This document shows, one piece after another, positions 1-8,774 of a DNA stretch of 64,000 nucleotides; positions within the stretch are counted from its first letter, which is position 1; every line of letters starts with the position of its first letter. The notes under the pieces were generated by a model. It saw only the letters and a list, made by a program, of their open reading frames with translations, did not search any database and was not told the DNA's origin. This stretch comes from Bog-159 sp049511415 (GTDB taxonomy: Bacteria; Acidobacteriota; Terriglobia; Bryobacterales; Bryobacteraceae). The DNA lies in assembly GCA_049511415.1 (NCBI GenBank), contig JBEKYC010000014.1:68564-132563 (forward strand), in the 5' to 3' direction. The position numbers and the translations under genes are program-made.

Positions 1-1727
1 GGCGCATTCCGCAGGTCGGCCATCATGAGCACATCCAGCACGTGCGAGAAGCGCGGGTCGATATTGAATCCCAGTACGCGGCCGCCCGCCTTCATGTACT
101 GCTTAATCAGAATCGGCACGCCTTTGCCGTCACTCTCCAAATCGGCGATGGGCGCGGAGAGTTCCTCGACGTCCTTCAGCAGCCGCGTGATGGCTTCGAT
201 GCGCAAGGGCGCGCCGTGGCTATGGCGATAGGGCCGGCGTGGCTTTACAAACGGGGCTAACTCGGAATCTTTGCGCGTCTCGAGATAACTTACCAGTAAC
301 CCGCGCGACACAGGATTGTAATCATTGCTGATACTAACCGCTCCAAAGAGTACGCCGCACTCCGGGTGCGCGGATACATAACTCGTGATTCCCTTCCAAA
401 GCAGCAGGAGCGGCGCATACTGTTTCTGGTATTCCGGCCGCACGAAGGAGCGACCCATTTCCAAGGCAGGCCCGGTGTGTTCAAAGAACCTGGGGTCAAT
501 CTGAAACAGAGTGTTGGAATAGAGGGCCCGCACCCCGAGGCGCGCCAGCAGCTCGCCAGTCGGGCCTAAGCGGTACGCGCCGGCAATTTCGCGCGCGGCT
601 TTATGCCAAAGGAACAGGTGCAGATAGTTGGGGTCGAAGCGATCCAGATCGCAGGCATTACCGGTGCCTTCGCCGGCCGCGCGGAAGGTCAGTTCGCGCA
701 GGCGGCCGATCTCGCGGAGACAGTGCGGGACCGCATCCGCGGCGGCGAGATATACGGCAAACTCTTCATTTTCGCAAACCGGAGTGAGGCGGCCGGTCTC
801 CTCGATGAGTGATTCGCGCGCCATTTCCGCGGCCAGCGGCATCAGGCCTTTTTTGGGAAAGACGATCGGAAAATGAACTAGGCCCGAATCACGGCGCGAG
901 TCGCGGCCGGACAACAGAAAGGTCCGGAATCGTAGGTACTCCACCGCCTCGCGCTCGCCTTCGAATGCCTGCAAAGCCTTGGCGGCGATGGGCCGACCGA
1001 TGCGCACTTCGATGTTCCGGCCGCGTTTGTTCAGAGTCTGCCGCGGCAGGCCGGCGGTGCGGAGGCGAGGGTGCAGCGCGCCGATCAATTGGAAACCGAT
1101 GCTATTGCCCCCTTTGAAATACATAGGCAGGGCGGGACACCCGGCGTGACGGATGAGATGCGCCACCGATGGATTCCAGGGAGGATCGACGATGCCGCGG
1201 TCGCGCCAGTTCAAGCGCGCCACATCGCCCGCTGGAAACAGCGCCAGTACTCCGCCTTGCCGTAGCCATTCGAGAGACTCGCGTATGGGCCGCCGGTTCT
1301 CGCGGATCGAATCGCCGCCGCCGTACGGATTCACAAAGATGAAGCTGGAACGTAGTTCCGGAACGGAGGCGAGCAGCGAGTTAGCTACGATCTTGAAGTC
1401 CGGGCGCACGCGCCGGAGCACAACCGCCATGATGGCGGCTTCCAGAAACCCGAAGGGGTGATTCGCCGTGACCACCAGGGAGCCGGTGGCCGGGATGCGG
1501 GAGAGGTCGCCGGAGTCTACCTGAAAGGCAACGTCCAACAATGCCAGCAGGCGCTCGAATGCCTCGCTGCCTTCTGTCTCGCTACAAGCCGACCGCAACA
1601 TACCGCCAAGGCGGTCAACCAGCAGAAGCTTCTGGATAGCCGGCTCGACCGGCGTCAGAAAACGCTTCAGCGGCTCATTAAACAAGGCGCCCAAATCGAT
1701 GGGCACGAGGGGAGCTGGGGTGGCCAT
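1..1727 (-). CDS. Bifunctional PlsC-type / GNAT-type acyltransferase (OlsF-like), 3' end cut by window edge
   Basis: An uninterrupted minus-strand frame of 575 codons starts at the ATG at 1727 and runs off the left edge. The N-terminal half is a lysophospholipid-acyltransferase fold: NHPFGFLE at about residues 89-96 is the acyltransferase block I and FPAGD at about 164-168 is block III. From about residue 310 onward the protein matches the acyl-ACP-dependent GNAT/OlsB type, with FRAAGEGTGNACDLDRFDP and, near the edge, LGFNIDPRFSHVLD. Fusions of this order (O-acyltransferase first, N-acyltransferase second) are known as OlsF, which makes ornithine lipids in two steps. Only a short C-terminal piece should be missing. 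The catalytic Asp of the HX4D-like motif is Glu here, which is common in this subfamily. The exact amino-acid substrate is inferred. Confidence 0.8.
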   Translation of the reverse strand, partial: MATPAPLVPIDLGALFNEPLKRFLTPVEPAIQKLLLVDRLGGMLRSACSETEGSEAFERLLALLDVAFQVDSGDLSRIPATGSLVVTANHPFGFLEAAIMAVVLRRVRPDFKIVANSLLASVPELRSSFIFVNPYGGGDSIRENRRPIRESLEWLRQGGVLALFPAGDVARLNWRDRGIVDPPWNPSVAHLIRHAGCPALPMYFKGGNSIGFQLIGALHPRLRTAGLPRQTLNKRGRNIEVRIGRPIAAKALQAFEGEREAVEYLRFRTFLLSGRDSRRDSGLVHFPIVFPKKGLMPLAAEMARESLIEETGRLTPVCENEEFAVYLAAADAVPHCLREIGRLRELTFRAAGEGTGNACDLDRFDPNYLHLFLWHKAAREIAGAYRLGPTGELLARLGVRALYSNTLFQIDPRFFEHTGPALEMGRSFVRPEYQKQYAPLLLLWKGITSYVSAHPECGVLFGAVSISNDYNPVSRGLLVSYLETRKDSELAPFVKPRRPYRHSHGAPLRIEAITRLLKDVEELSAPIADLESDGKGVPILIKQYMKAGGRVLGFNIDPRFSHVLDVLMMADLRNA

Positions 1728-1821
1728 GACTACCGTATATCGCCCACCCTGTTACATGCGTGTGAAAGGAACGTTAGCGCTCGATCAATTCGGGTATCCT
1801 AACCTGAGGAGGATTTCCGCA

Positions 1822-2370
1822 ATGTGCAAGTTGAGACACTGGGCACTCGCAGGGTTACTGTGCACGCTGCCGGCGTTGGCGGCCGATGATGTGGCGGGCG
1901 CGGTGGAAGGCACGGTGAAAAAGATCGACTCCGGAACGAAGACGGTGGTGGTCGCGGCCAAAGACGGGACCGAGCACACGTTTCATTACGTGGGCCGTAC
2001 AGCCGTGCATGGCGGTGATGCCACGGCCGCGGGTTCCAAGGAGGCGCTGCACGGAGTCAAGGAAGGCAGCGAAGTAGTAGTCCACTATTCGGTCAAAGGC
2101 GCGGACAAGACGGCCGATGAAGTAGATCGTGTGGGCAAAGGCGGTCTGAAGGTGGGCGAAGGCACCGTTAAGACCATCGACCGCGCCGGGAAGACCTTGG
2201 TTGTCAAGACCGCCGATGGCGCGGAGGAAACCTATCGCCTGACCGCCAGGGCAGCGCATACCGTCGGGAAGGATGTGGCCACGGGCGCGGAAAAGACCGG
2301 CAAAGTGACCGTGTACTATACCGAAGAAGCCGGCCATAAAGTGGCTCACTTCTTCAAAGGCGCGGACTGA
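1822..2370 (+). CDS. Exported two-repeat protein of unknown function
   Basis: The 182-residue protein starts at the ATG at 1822, preceded by a strong GAGGAGG site at 1806-1812. An earlier in-frame ATG would add 41 residues that look non-coding. A signal peptide (hydrophobic WALAGLLCTLPALA) ends near residue 21. The mature part consists of two homologous halves: GTVKKIDSGTKTVVVAAKDG... and GTVKTIDRAGKTLVVKTADG..., each followed by a HTV/HGG-like segment and a V-V-Y strand. This suggests two small beta domains resembling those in periplasmic DUF5666-like proteins, although I do not recognise a named family. It lies just upstream of the winged-helix gene at 2375 with a 4-base gap, so the two are probably co-transcribed. 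Confidence 0.8.
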   Translation: MCKLRHWALAGLLCTLPALAADDVAGAVEGTVKKIDSGTKTVVVAAKDGTEHTFHYVGRTAVHGGDATAAGSKEALHGVKEGSEVVVHYSVKGADKTADEVDRVGKGGLKVGEGTVKTIDRAGKTLVVKTADGAEETYRLTARAAHTVGKDVATGAEKTGKVTVYYTEEAGHKVAHFFKGAD

Positions 2371-2374
2371 AGCC

Positions 2375-3559
2375 GTGGACGCGAATAAGCTCCGCGCCTG
2401 GTGGTTTCATCGCCAGGGACTGGATGGCAGGCTGCAGGGCGCGAGCGCGCCGGAAGTGCTGGCCGAGACGGGCTGGGCGCGCTCGGTGGGAGGCGTTGGG
2501 CCATACTTCACGCTCTTTGCGCGCAGCCGGATCTCCCGGGAATCGGTCGACGCCGCCGTCGCCAACCTCGAGCTTCATGAACTGCCGTCGGTGCGCGGAT
2601 GCACGTATGTTTTACCGGCATCCGACTTTGCTTTCGCGCTGACCGCAGCGGCGCCGTTCGGCTCGGGCGAACTGAAGGTCGCTTACAAGCTGGGCGTTAC
2701 GGATAAGGAGATCGCCAAGCTTTGCGATGCCGTGCTGAAGGCTTTGGAAAAAGGACCGCTGGATCCGGAGGAGATTCGCCAGACGACCGGCAAAGCCTCA
2801 CGCAGCTTGGGTGAAGAAGGTAAAAAGAAGGGGCTTACCACTACCCTGCCCCTGGCGCTCGGCGAATTGCAGACCTCCGGCGACATACGGCGGGTACCGG
2901 TGAACGGGCGGCTCGATCAGCAGCGGTATCGATATTGTTTGTGGCGGCCCAATCCGCGGCAGGGGTTCCGGATGGAAGCCGATGAGATAGCCACGGAGTT
3001 GGCGCGCCGCTACTTCCGATGGATCGGTCCCGCTACACTGAGCGAATTCCAATGGTTCTCGGCGCTGGGGGTGAAAGCGGCCAAGGCCGCATTGGAACCC
3101 TTGAAACTGGAGCCGCTTGCGCCGGACGATCCGCTCTTAATCCTGCCGGAGGATCGCGCACGATTTGAGTCCTTCCGCGTGCCGAAGCAGGCCCAGTACG
3201 CCTTGGTGGCCAGCGCGGACGGCATCACGCTGCTGAAGCGGAATGCGAAGGATTTGGTCGATGCCGAAGATCTGAAGAACCCCGTGTTCCGGCACAAGGG
3301 CTATGCCCGCGAGAATATGATCGATTTGCCGAGCCATGGCATTTTCGACCGAGGAAGGCTGGCCGGACTCTGGGAATACGACCCCGAAAGCCGCTCGATT
3401 GCCTGGGTTTCGTTCATCGGCAAAAACAACGATCTGCTAAGAGTCGTAAACGAAATGGAGGAATACGTGACGAGCCAATTGGGCGATGCGCGGTCCTTCA
3501 GCCTGGACAGTCCACAAAGCCGAAGGCCGCGCATCGACGCGCTGCGCGCGGCCAAATAA
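2375..3559 (+). CDS. Winged-helix DNA-binding domain protein (HTH_42 / AlkZ-like family)
   Basis: A 394-residue cytoplasmic protein with a GTG start four bases after the upstream stop. The arrangement resembles the HTH_42 family that includes the DNA glycosylase AlkZ and relatives: an N-terminal W-x-x-QGLDG segment, a central winged-helix region around residues 115-180 (LEKGPLDPEEIRQTTG), the ARRYFRWIGPATLSEFQWFSALG block around residues 210-235, and a C-terminal segment with LLKRNAKDLVD and GRLAGLWEYD. The family has links to interstrand crosslink or alkylation repair, but no catalytic residue can be assigned here. Function beyond nucleic-acid binding is inferred. Confidence 0.65.
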   Translation: MDANKLRAWWFHRQGLDGRLQGASAPEVLAETGWARSVGGVGPYFTLFARSRISRESVDAAVANLELHELPSVRGCTYVLPASDFAFALTAAAPFGSGELKVAYKLGVTDKEIAKLCDAVLKALEKGPLDPEEIRQTTGKASRSLGEEGKKKGLTTTLPLALGELQTSGDIRRVPVNGRLDQQRYRYCLWRPNPRQGFRMEADEIATELARRYFRWIGPATLSEFQWFSALGVKAAKAALEPLKLEPLAPDDPLLILPEDRARFESFRVPKQAQYALVASADGITLLKRNAKDLVDAEDLKNPVFRHKGYARENMIDLPSHGIFDRGRLAGLWEYDPESRSIAWVSFIGKNNDLLRVVNEMEEYVTSQLGDARSFSLDSPQSRRPRIDALRAAK

Positions 3560-3569
3560 GAGAGCGGAA

Positions 3570-4565
3570 CTACTTTGCGTCCGGCTTGGGCTGGACCGAG
3601 ATCGTTGGTTTCATGGGCGCCGGCGGCGGTGTCGCGGGACCGAAGTAGTCCGCATTGAAGACCACGTTCTTCGAGGTCTTGAGGTCGTCCATGGTTTTCT
3701 TCACCAGGTCGGCGTTCAGTTTTCTTTCGATCTCCGGCTTTACGTCGACGAAGGTCTTTTCCTGGCGCGTTTCGACCTTAATGATGTGATAGCCTTGCGG
3801 ACTCTTGATTGGCTCGCTGAGTTCGCCCACAGCGATGGTGAACACCACCTGATCGACGGCCGGAGGCAAGCGGTTGTGGCCGATGGTGCCGAGATCGCCG
3901 CCGTTGGCGCTGGTGATTGTGTCGTCGGAATCAATCTTCGCCAAGGCCACGAAATCGCCGCCATCCACGAGCTTTTGGCGGACTTCCTTGGCTTTCGCGA
4001 GGGCTTCCTCGTCGGTCAATTCCTTGGCGTCTTTCTTTAGCGCCACGGGGGATCCCTTCGCGCGGATCAGTATCTGCCGGACTTTGGCCTGCAGATAGTC
4101 CGTTTTATGTTGTTCGTAGTATTCGCGGGCGGTAGCCTCGTCGACTTTGGTATTGGAGACCAACTGCTGGTAATACTGTTGCGCGAGCAACCGCTCTACC
4201 TGAGTGGCCAATTGCTCTTTGAAAGCGGGGCTCTCGTCGACCTTATGGCTATGGGCTTCTTGCGACAGCATTTTGAGCATCACGACATTATCGGCAAACT
4301 GCCGCTTGCCGGCGCCGCGCATTTGGTTCCGATACTGCGGGGGTAACCCTTCGATCATGTGATCGAACTCAGCGGCTGTAACCTTTTCGTCACCAATGGT
4401 CAACACGACCGTCTCGGGAGGGACGGCAGGCGTGGCCGGCATCACGGGCACGGCGGGAGGCTTAACCGCCATCGTGGGCGGTTGCGGAGCTGGCGGTGTC
4501 TGGGCGAGCAGACAAGCCAGGGGTGTCATAATAAACAAGAGTTGCAGGGATTTCATCAATTCCAT
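3570..4565 (-). CDS. Exported parvulin-type peptidyl-prolyl isomerase (PpiC/SurA-like)
   Basis: A 331-residue protein with a signal peptide (LQLLFIMTPLACLLA) followed by a Pro-rich linker of about 40 residues. A SurA-like chaperone segment follows (TAAEFDHMIEGLPPQYRNQM), then the parvulin domain around residues 155-280: VRQILIRAKGSP, GGDFVALAKIDSDD, NGGDLGTIG and the closing GYHIIKVETR. It should catalyse X-Pro isomerisation and assist folding of exported proteins in the periplasm. Two ATGs, at 4565 and 4556, are possible starts; the second has a GGAA four bases upstream. The C-terminus is another Pro/Lys-rich tail. It converges with the gene at 2375. Confidence 0.85.
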   Translation of the reverse strand: MELMKSLQLLFIMTPLACLLAQTPPAPQPPTMAVKPPAVPVMPATPAVPPETVVLTIGDEKVTAAEFDHMIEGLPPQYRNQMRGAGKRQFADNVVMLKMLSQEAHSHKVDESPAFKEQLATQVERLLAQQYYQQLVSNTKVDEATAREYYEQHKTDYLQAKVRQILIRAKGSPVALKKDAKELTDEEALAKAKEVRQKLVDGGDFVALAKIDSDDTITSANGGDLGTIGHNRLPPAVDQVVFTIAVGELSEPIKSPQGYHIIKVETRQEKTFVDVKPEIERKLNADLVKKTMDDLKTSKNVVFNADYFGPATPPPAPMKPTISVQPKPDAK

Positions 4566-4611
4566 GATACCAAAGAGGTCCGGCGGCGACGCTTGCGTCG
4601 ACTAATCAGAG

Positions 4612-6129
4612 TTACGGCTGGGTACTAACGTCATTTCCAAACGCCAGGGTGGAGCGCTTACGCCCGAACGGGAAGTAGATGGCGAATCCCACGATCAGCC
4701 AGCCAAAAAAGCGGAACCATGTGCGCAGCGGCAGTCCCATCATCAGAACCACGCAGCAAGCGATCGAGATGAGCGGGAAGAGTGGAACGAAGGGTACTCG
4801 AAAGGCACGCGGGCGCTCGGGCTGCTTCTTGCGCAACACGATGACGCCGGCCGAAACCAGCGCAAAAGCGAACAGGGTGCCGATATTCGAAAGCTCCGCG
4901 AAAGTGTCGATGTCCCAGATGCCGGCCGGGATGCCCACCAGAAAGCCGGCGATCCAGGTGGAAATGTACGGCGTCTGGAATCGCTTATGCACCGCCGAGA
5001 AGAAGCCGGGGAGCAGCCGGTCGCGCGACATGGCAAACCAGATGCGCGCCTGACCGTACTGATAGACCAGCAACGACGAGATCATGCCCGCCAGCGCCCC
5101 CGCCGTAACTACCACCCGCAGCCGGTTGAAGCCCAGCGCCTTCAAGGCGTCGGCTACCGGAGAAGCACTGGTGAGGGTCGAATACTTCGCGATCCCAGTG
5201 AGCACCAGCGATACGGAGCCGTAGAGAATCGTGCAGACAATCAGCGTGACGATGATGCCGAACGGCAGATCCTTTTGCGGGTTACGGCACTCCTCGGCCG
5301 CGGTGGAAACGGAGTCGAAGCCGATGTAGGTGAAGAAAACGATCGAAGCGCCCGTAAGGATTCCCGGAAATCCGTGAGGCGCGAAGGGATGCCAATTGGC
5401 GCTGTTGATGGCGCGCGCGGAACCGAAGCAGAAGAGAAGAATCGCGCCAATCTTGATGAGCACCATGGTGGTATTCGCCTCGGCGCTTTCCCTGACGCCG
5501 CGCACCAACACCACGGTGACCAGCAGCGTGATCAGCAGGGCAGGAATATTAAAGACGCCGGCGGGTCCCCCCGGGGCTGGGATCGGAGGGTAGGCCAAAG
5601 CTTGCGGCAAGTGCCATCCGAATAGGTTGTCGCACAAATCTTGTATATACGCCGAGAATCCGACCGCCACGGACATATTGGAGACCGCGTATTCCAAGAT
5701 GAGGTCCCAGCCAATGATCCAGGCCACGATTTCGCCGAGAATGGCGTAGGCGTAGGTATAGGCGCTCCCGGCGATGGGGATCATGGAGGAGAGTTCGGCA
5801 TAGCAAAGGCCGGCGAACAGGCAGGCCAGCGCCACTAGCGCGAAAGAAACGGTGATCGCCGGACCTGCGCCCGGGCGGCCTAATTGAGAAGTGGCATGCG
5901 AGCCGTTCAAGATGAGATCGATCACCGTGGCTTCCAGGATCGATTTGGTGGGGATCACAGTGCCCGCCGCGGCGGTCCCTGTGAGGGTGAAGATGCCGGA
6001 GCCGATAACCGCGCCCACACCCAAAGCCGTAAGGCTCCAAGGGCCGAGCGTTTTTCGCAAACGCTTGTCGGGCTCCTCGGAGGCCTTGATAAGGGCGTCG
6101 ATGCTCTTGGTACGGAATAGTTGGCTCAA
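4612..6129 (-). CDS. APC-superfamily cationic amino acid permease
   Basis: A 505-residue integral membrane protein with about 12-13 hydrophobic segments. The N-terminal LTALGVGAVIGSGIFTLTG is the substrate-binding first helix of the amino acid-polyamine-cation superfamily, and GLCYAELSSMIPIAGSAYTYAY is the family signature in helix 3. Length and layout fit the CAT/YfnA subgroup (cationic or branched amino acid transport). An insertion of about 25 residues lies between helices 1 and 2 (SILEATVIDLILNGSHATSQ), as seen in some CAT-type members. Transport is likely proton- or Na-coupled import; the substrate cannot be fixed from sequence. It is followed on the same strand by the prolyl isomerase gene, 46 bases away. 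Confidence 0.85.
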   Translation of the reverse strand: MSQLFRTKSIDALIKASEEPDKRLRKTLGPWSLTALGVGAVIGSGIFTLTGTAAAGTVIPTKSILEATVIDLILNGSHATSQLGRPGAGPAITVSFALVALACLFAGLCYAELSSMIPIAGSAYTYAYAILGEIVAWIIGWDLILEYAVSNMSVAVGFSAYIQDLCDNLFGWHLPQALAYPPIPAPGGPAGVFNIPALLITLLVTVVLVRGVRESAEANTTMVLIKIGAILLFCFGSARAINSANWHPFAPHGFPGILTGASIVFFTYIGFDSVSTAAEECRNPQKDLPFGIIVTLIVCTILYGSVSLVLTGIAKYSTLTSASPVADALKALGFNRLRVVVTAGALAGMISSLLVYQYGQARIWFAMSRDRLLPGFFSAVHKRFQTPYISTWIAGFLVGIPAGIWDIDTFAELSNIGTLFAFALVSAGVIVLRKKQPERPRAFRVPFVPLFPLISIACCVVLMMGLPLRTWFRFFGWLIVGFAIYFPFGRKRSTLAFGNDVSTQP

Positions 6130-6142
6130 CGGCCGATCCCGG

Positions 6143-6301
6143 TTAACGCTTACGCTGCCCCTGTACCATCTTCTTCACTTTTCGCTTCATCGAGCCGCGG
6201 GCCACGCCTTGGGCGCGCTTGGCCTTGGGCGCCACTTTCTTGCGCGCTGCCCGCTTGACCTTCTTCCGTTCGACTCTATCGGTAATTGTCTTGGTGTTCA
6301 T
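6143..6301 (-). CDS. 52-residue strongly basic protein
   Basis: A short frame with an ATG at 6301 and a CGGAGA ribosome site a few bases upstream encodes 52 residues, of which 22 are Lys or Arg and only two are acidic. The Lys/Arg runs (RKKVKRAARKK, KRKVKKM) with Ala, Val and Pro resemble bacterial histone-H1-like tails or ribosome-associated basic peptides. No cysteine, signal or hydrophobic segment is present. It sits alone between uvrD (upstream) and the permease (downstream), all on the minus strand, with a TACAAT hexamer at 6313-6318 that could serve as its own -10. I do not recognise the family; nucleic-acid binding is inferred from composition only. Confidence 0.65.
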   Translation of the reverse strand: MNTKTITDRVERKKVKRAARKKVAPKAKRAQGVARGSMKRKVKKMVQGQRKR

Positions 6302-6331
6302 TTGTCTCCGTTATTGTACCTGAATAGCACA

Positions 6332-6359
6332 GGCAGACCACAAAAAGCGATGGCCTGCC
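6332..6359 (-). terminator. Hairpin after the uvrD-type gene
   Basis: In the minus-strand transcript, nine bases pair across a ten-base loop, with one G-U pair (GGCAGGCCA with UGGUCUGCC). It lies 13 bases past the helicase stop codon. There is no T tract after the stem, so it may be a weak or factor-dependent terminator or an RNA-end stabiliser. Confidence 0.35.
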
Positions 6360-6371
6360 CCACGTGACGCA

Positions 6372-8699
6372 TCAGTTGCGTTTCAGGCCTGCGTACTTTT
6401 CCACGAGCTTCTTCAGCCCGTAGCGTGGAAAGCTGACTGTTATCTTAGCGTCTTCGCCTTCGCCTTCGCGGCGCACCACCGTCCCGGTGCCGTATTTGGG
6501 ATGCTCCACGGTCATGCCGGCGCGCGTCCGGCGGGGTTGCGGCGGCGGCACGGGCTGCGCCTTGGGGGCCACGGGGGACGCATTCGGCGGAATGATCTGC
6601 GGCGCCGCCTGGCGGGCGGGAAACGGCACACCCCGATCGGCAAAAAACTGCGAGATATTGTCCAGCGAATTGTAGGTCTTCCCGGTGAAAGTGTTGCGTT
6701 GCGCGCTCTGGCGGACCTGATACCGTTCGGCATGCAGATCCACCTGCGGCACCGCATCGTTGTCGCCAAGATTGATGGCCAGATCTTCCGGCAGTTCACT
6801 CAAGAAGCGCGAAGGTACGGTGCGTTCCTGCTCGCCACCGCCAAAACGGCGCCGGTATTTAGCCCAGGTGAGATACAGGCGCTTCTCGGCACGGGTCATT
6901 CCCACGTAGCACAAACGCCGCTCCTCTTCGAGCGCGGCGACCGAATCCATGGAGCGTTGATGCGGAAAGAGGCCCTCTTCCATGCCCGCCAGAAAGACAA
7001 TGGGGAATTCCAGGCCCTTGGCGTTATGCAGCGTAAGCAGGCTAATCTGCGCCTGCTCGTCGACTGCGTCCGCGTCGGCCACCAGCGCGGCGTGATCCAG
7101 GAAATCGCTCATGGTTTCGCCATGCTCCGCGGCTTCCGCGGCTGCATTGACCAGTTCCCGCAGATTATCGAGCCGCGCTTCGGCTTCCGGGGTATTCTCC
7201 TGTTCCAGCATCCGCCCGTAGCCGGTGCGATCGAGCATGAAGCGAATGGCATCCGGCAAGGGTTCGCTTTCGACGCGCAGCGATAACTCCTGCACCATGG
7301 TCCGGAATGCCACCAGGGCCGACTGCGCGCGCGCGGGAAACAACTGCTGGTCCATCATGCGGGAAATGGCGTCCCAGAGACTGAGTCCGTTCTCGCGCGC
7401 GAAGGCCTCTACCTGATCGACGGTGGTACGGCCAATGCCGCGCGCGGGCGTGTTAATGACGCGCAGAAGGCTGACCGAATCGAGGTTGGACGTGGCCAGC
7501 TTCAAGTATGAGACAGCGTCTTTAATCTCGGCGCGCTGATAAAAACTGAATCCGCCCACTACAATATATTTGCGCCCGCGGCGGCGCAGGGCCTCTTCGA
7601 TCTGGCGGGATTGAGAATTGGTCCGATAAAGAATCGCCACGCGATCGGCAGGATCGACCGACAGCAGTTTATCGATGGTATGGGCGATGAACGCGGCCTC
7701 ATTTTCGCCGTCCCAGCCCGGGTACAAACCCAGCATTTCGCCTTGGCCCGCCTCGGTCCAGAGCGTCTTGCCCTTGCGCGCTTTGTTGTTGGCCACCACC
7801 GCGCCGGCGGCCGCCAGAATATTCTTGGTGGAGCGGTAATTCTGTTCCAGGCGGATCGTGCGGGCGCGCGGGAAGTCGTGCTCGAAATCGAGGATGTTCT
7901 GTATATCCGCGCCGCGCCAGCTATAAATGGATTGATCCTCATCGCCCACCACGCACACGTGGTCGTGCGTCCCCGCCAGCAATCGCATCAACTCGTACTG
8001 GCTGCGATTGGTGTCCTGGTATTCGTCGATCATGATGTAGCCGATGCGCTTGTTATACTGCGCGCGCGTGCCTTCATCGTTGAACAGCAGGCGCACGGTT
8101 TCGAGCAGCAGATCGTCGAAATCGAGCGCATTGGCCGTGCGCAGCGCCCGTTCATATTCGTCCCAGATTACCGCCAGCTTGCCCGATGCCGGATCCTTGG
8201 CGTCGCGGTAGAGGTCCTGCGGCGTCTGCTTCAGGTTCTTGGCGTGGCTGATGCGCGAGAGCGCGGCGCGGTACTGCATGAACTTGTCGTCCAAGCCAAG
8301 ATGGTGAAAGGCCGATTTGACGATGGCGAGCTGATCGGCATCATCGTAAATGTTGAAGCGCCGCGTGAAGCCGGGCCGGAACTGCGCCAATGGCTCTCCG
8401 TCACGCCGCAACAATCGCACGCAGAATGAATGAAAGGTCGAAACGTTGGGCGCCGCGGTGAGTTCCACGCCACTGAGCAGCGACGCCACGCGCGAGCGCA
8501 TTTCATGCGCCGCTTTGTTCGTGAATGTAACGGCCAGAATGGCGGACGGGGGCACGCGCCGCGACGTGATGATGTGCGCGATACGGTGCGTGATCACCCT
8601 TGTCTTGCCACTGCCGGCGCCGGCCAAAATCAGCAGGGGGCCTTCCGTACAGGCTACGGCTTCACGTTGTTGCGGGTTCAGACCCTTCAAAAAGTCCAT
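6372..8699 (-). CDS. pcrA: ATP-dependent DNA helicase PcrA/UvrD
   Basis: A 775-residue superfamily 1 helicase. LNPQQREAV is the Q motif and AGAGSGKT (about residues 27-34) is Walker A. IMIDEYQDTN is Walker B, and VVGDEDQSIYSWRGAD is motif III. EQNYRST is motif IV, and the C-terminal motifs include LLTLHNAKGLEFPIVFLAGMEEG and VGMTRAEKRLYL. The C-terminal tail, VEHPKYGTGTVVRREGEGED onward, is the conserved PcrA-type RNA-polymerase-binding Tudor-like domain. It unwinds DNA 3' to 5' in nucleotide-excision and mismatch repair and clears stalled replication complexes. Length is normal for PcrA and all motifs are intact. An extended -10 lies 20 bases upstream of the start. Confidence 0.95.
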   Translation of the reverse strand: MDFLKGLNPQQREAVACTEGPLLILAGAGSGKTRVITHRIAHIITSRRVPPSAILAVTFTNKAAHEMRSRVASLLSGVELTAAPNVSTFHSFCVRLLRRDGEPLAQFRPGFTRRFNIYDDADQLAIVKSAFHHLGLDDKFMQYRAALSRISHAKNLKQTPQDLYRDAKDPASGKLAVIWDEYERALRTANALDFDDLLLETVRLLFNDEGTRAQYNKRIGYIMIDEYQDTNRSQYELMRLLAGTHDHVCVVGDEDQSIYSWRGADIQNILDFEHDFPRARTIRLEQNYRSTKNILAAAGAVVANNKARKGKTLWTEAGQGEMLGLYPGWDGENEAAFIAHTIDKLLSVDPADRVAILYRTNSQSRQIEEALRRRGRKYIVVGGFSFYQRAEIKDAVSYLKLATSNLDSVSLLRVINTPARGIGRTTVDQVEAFARENGLSLWDAISRMMDQQLFPARAQSALVAFRTMVQELSLRVESEPLPDAIRFMLDRTGYGRMLEQENTPEAEARLDNLRELVNAAAEAAEHGETMSDFLDHAALVADADAVDEQAQISLLTLHNAKGLEFPIVFLAGMEEGLFPHQRSMDSVAALEEERRLCYVGMTRAEKRLYLTWAKYRRRFGGGEQERTVPSRFLSELPEDLAINLGDNDAVPQVDLHAERYQVRQSAQRNTFTGKTYNSLDNISQFFADRGVPFPARQAAPQIIPPNASPVAPKAQPVPPPQPRRTRAGMTVEHPKYGTGTVVRREGEGEDAKITVSFPRYGLKKLVEKYAGLKRN

Positions 8700-8718
8700 G
8701 TCGAGGGGAACTATTTGA

Positions 8719-8727
8719 ATTTTAGCA
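8719..8727 (-). promoter_or_regulatory. Extended -10 for the pcrA gene
   Basis: On the minus strand this reads TGCTAAAAT, an extended -10 element (TGn plus a five-of-six match to TATAAT). It ends 19 bases before the helicase ATG. No good -35 is seen, as is usual for extended -10 promoters. Confidence 0.4.
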
Positions 8728-8774
8728 TGCGGTCGGCGATCGCCCTGCGTTAAGTTAACTAAGGTTGGAACCGA

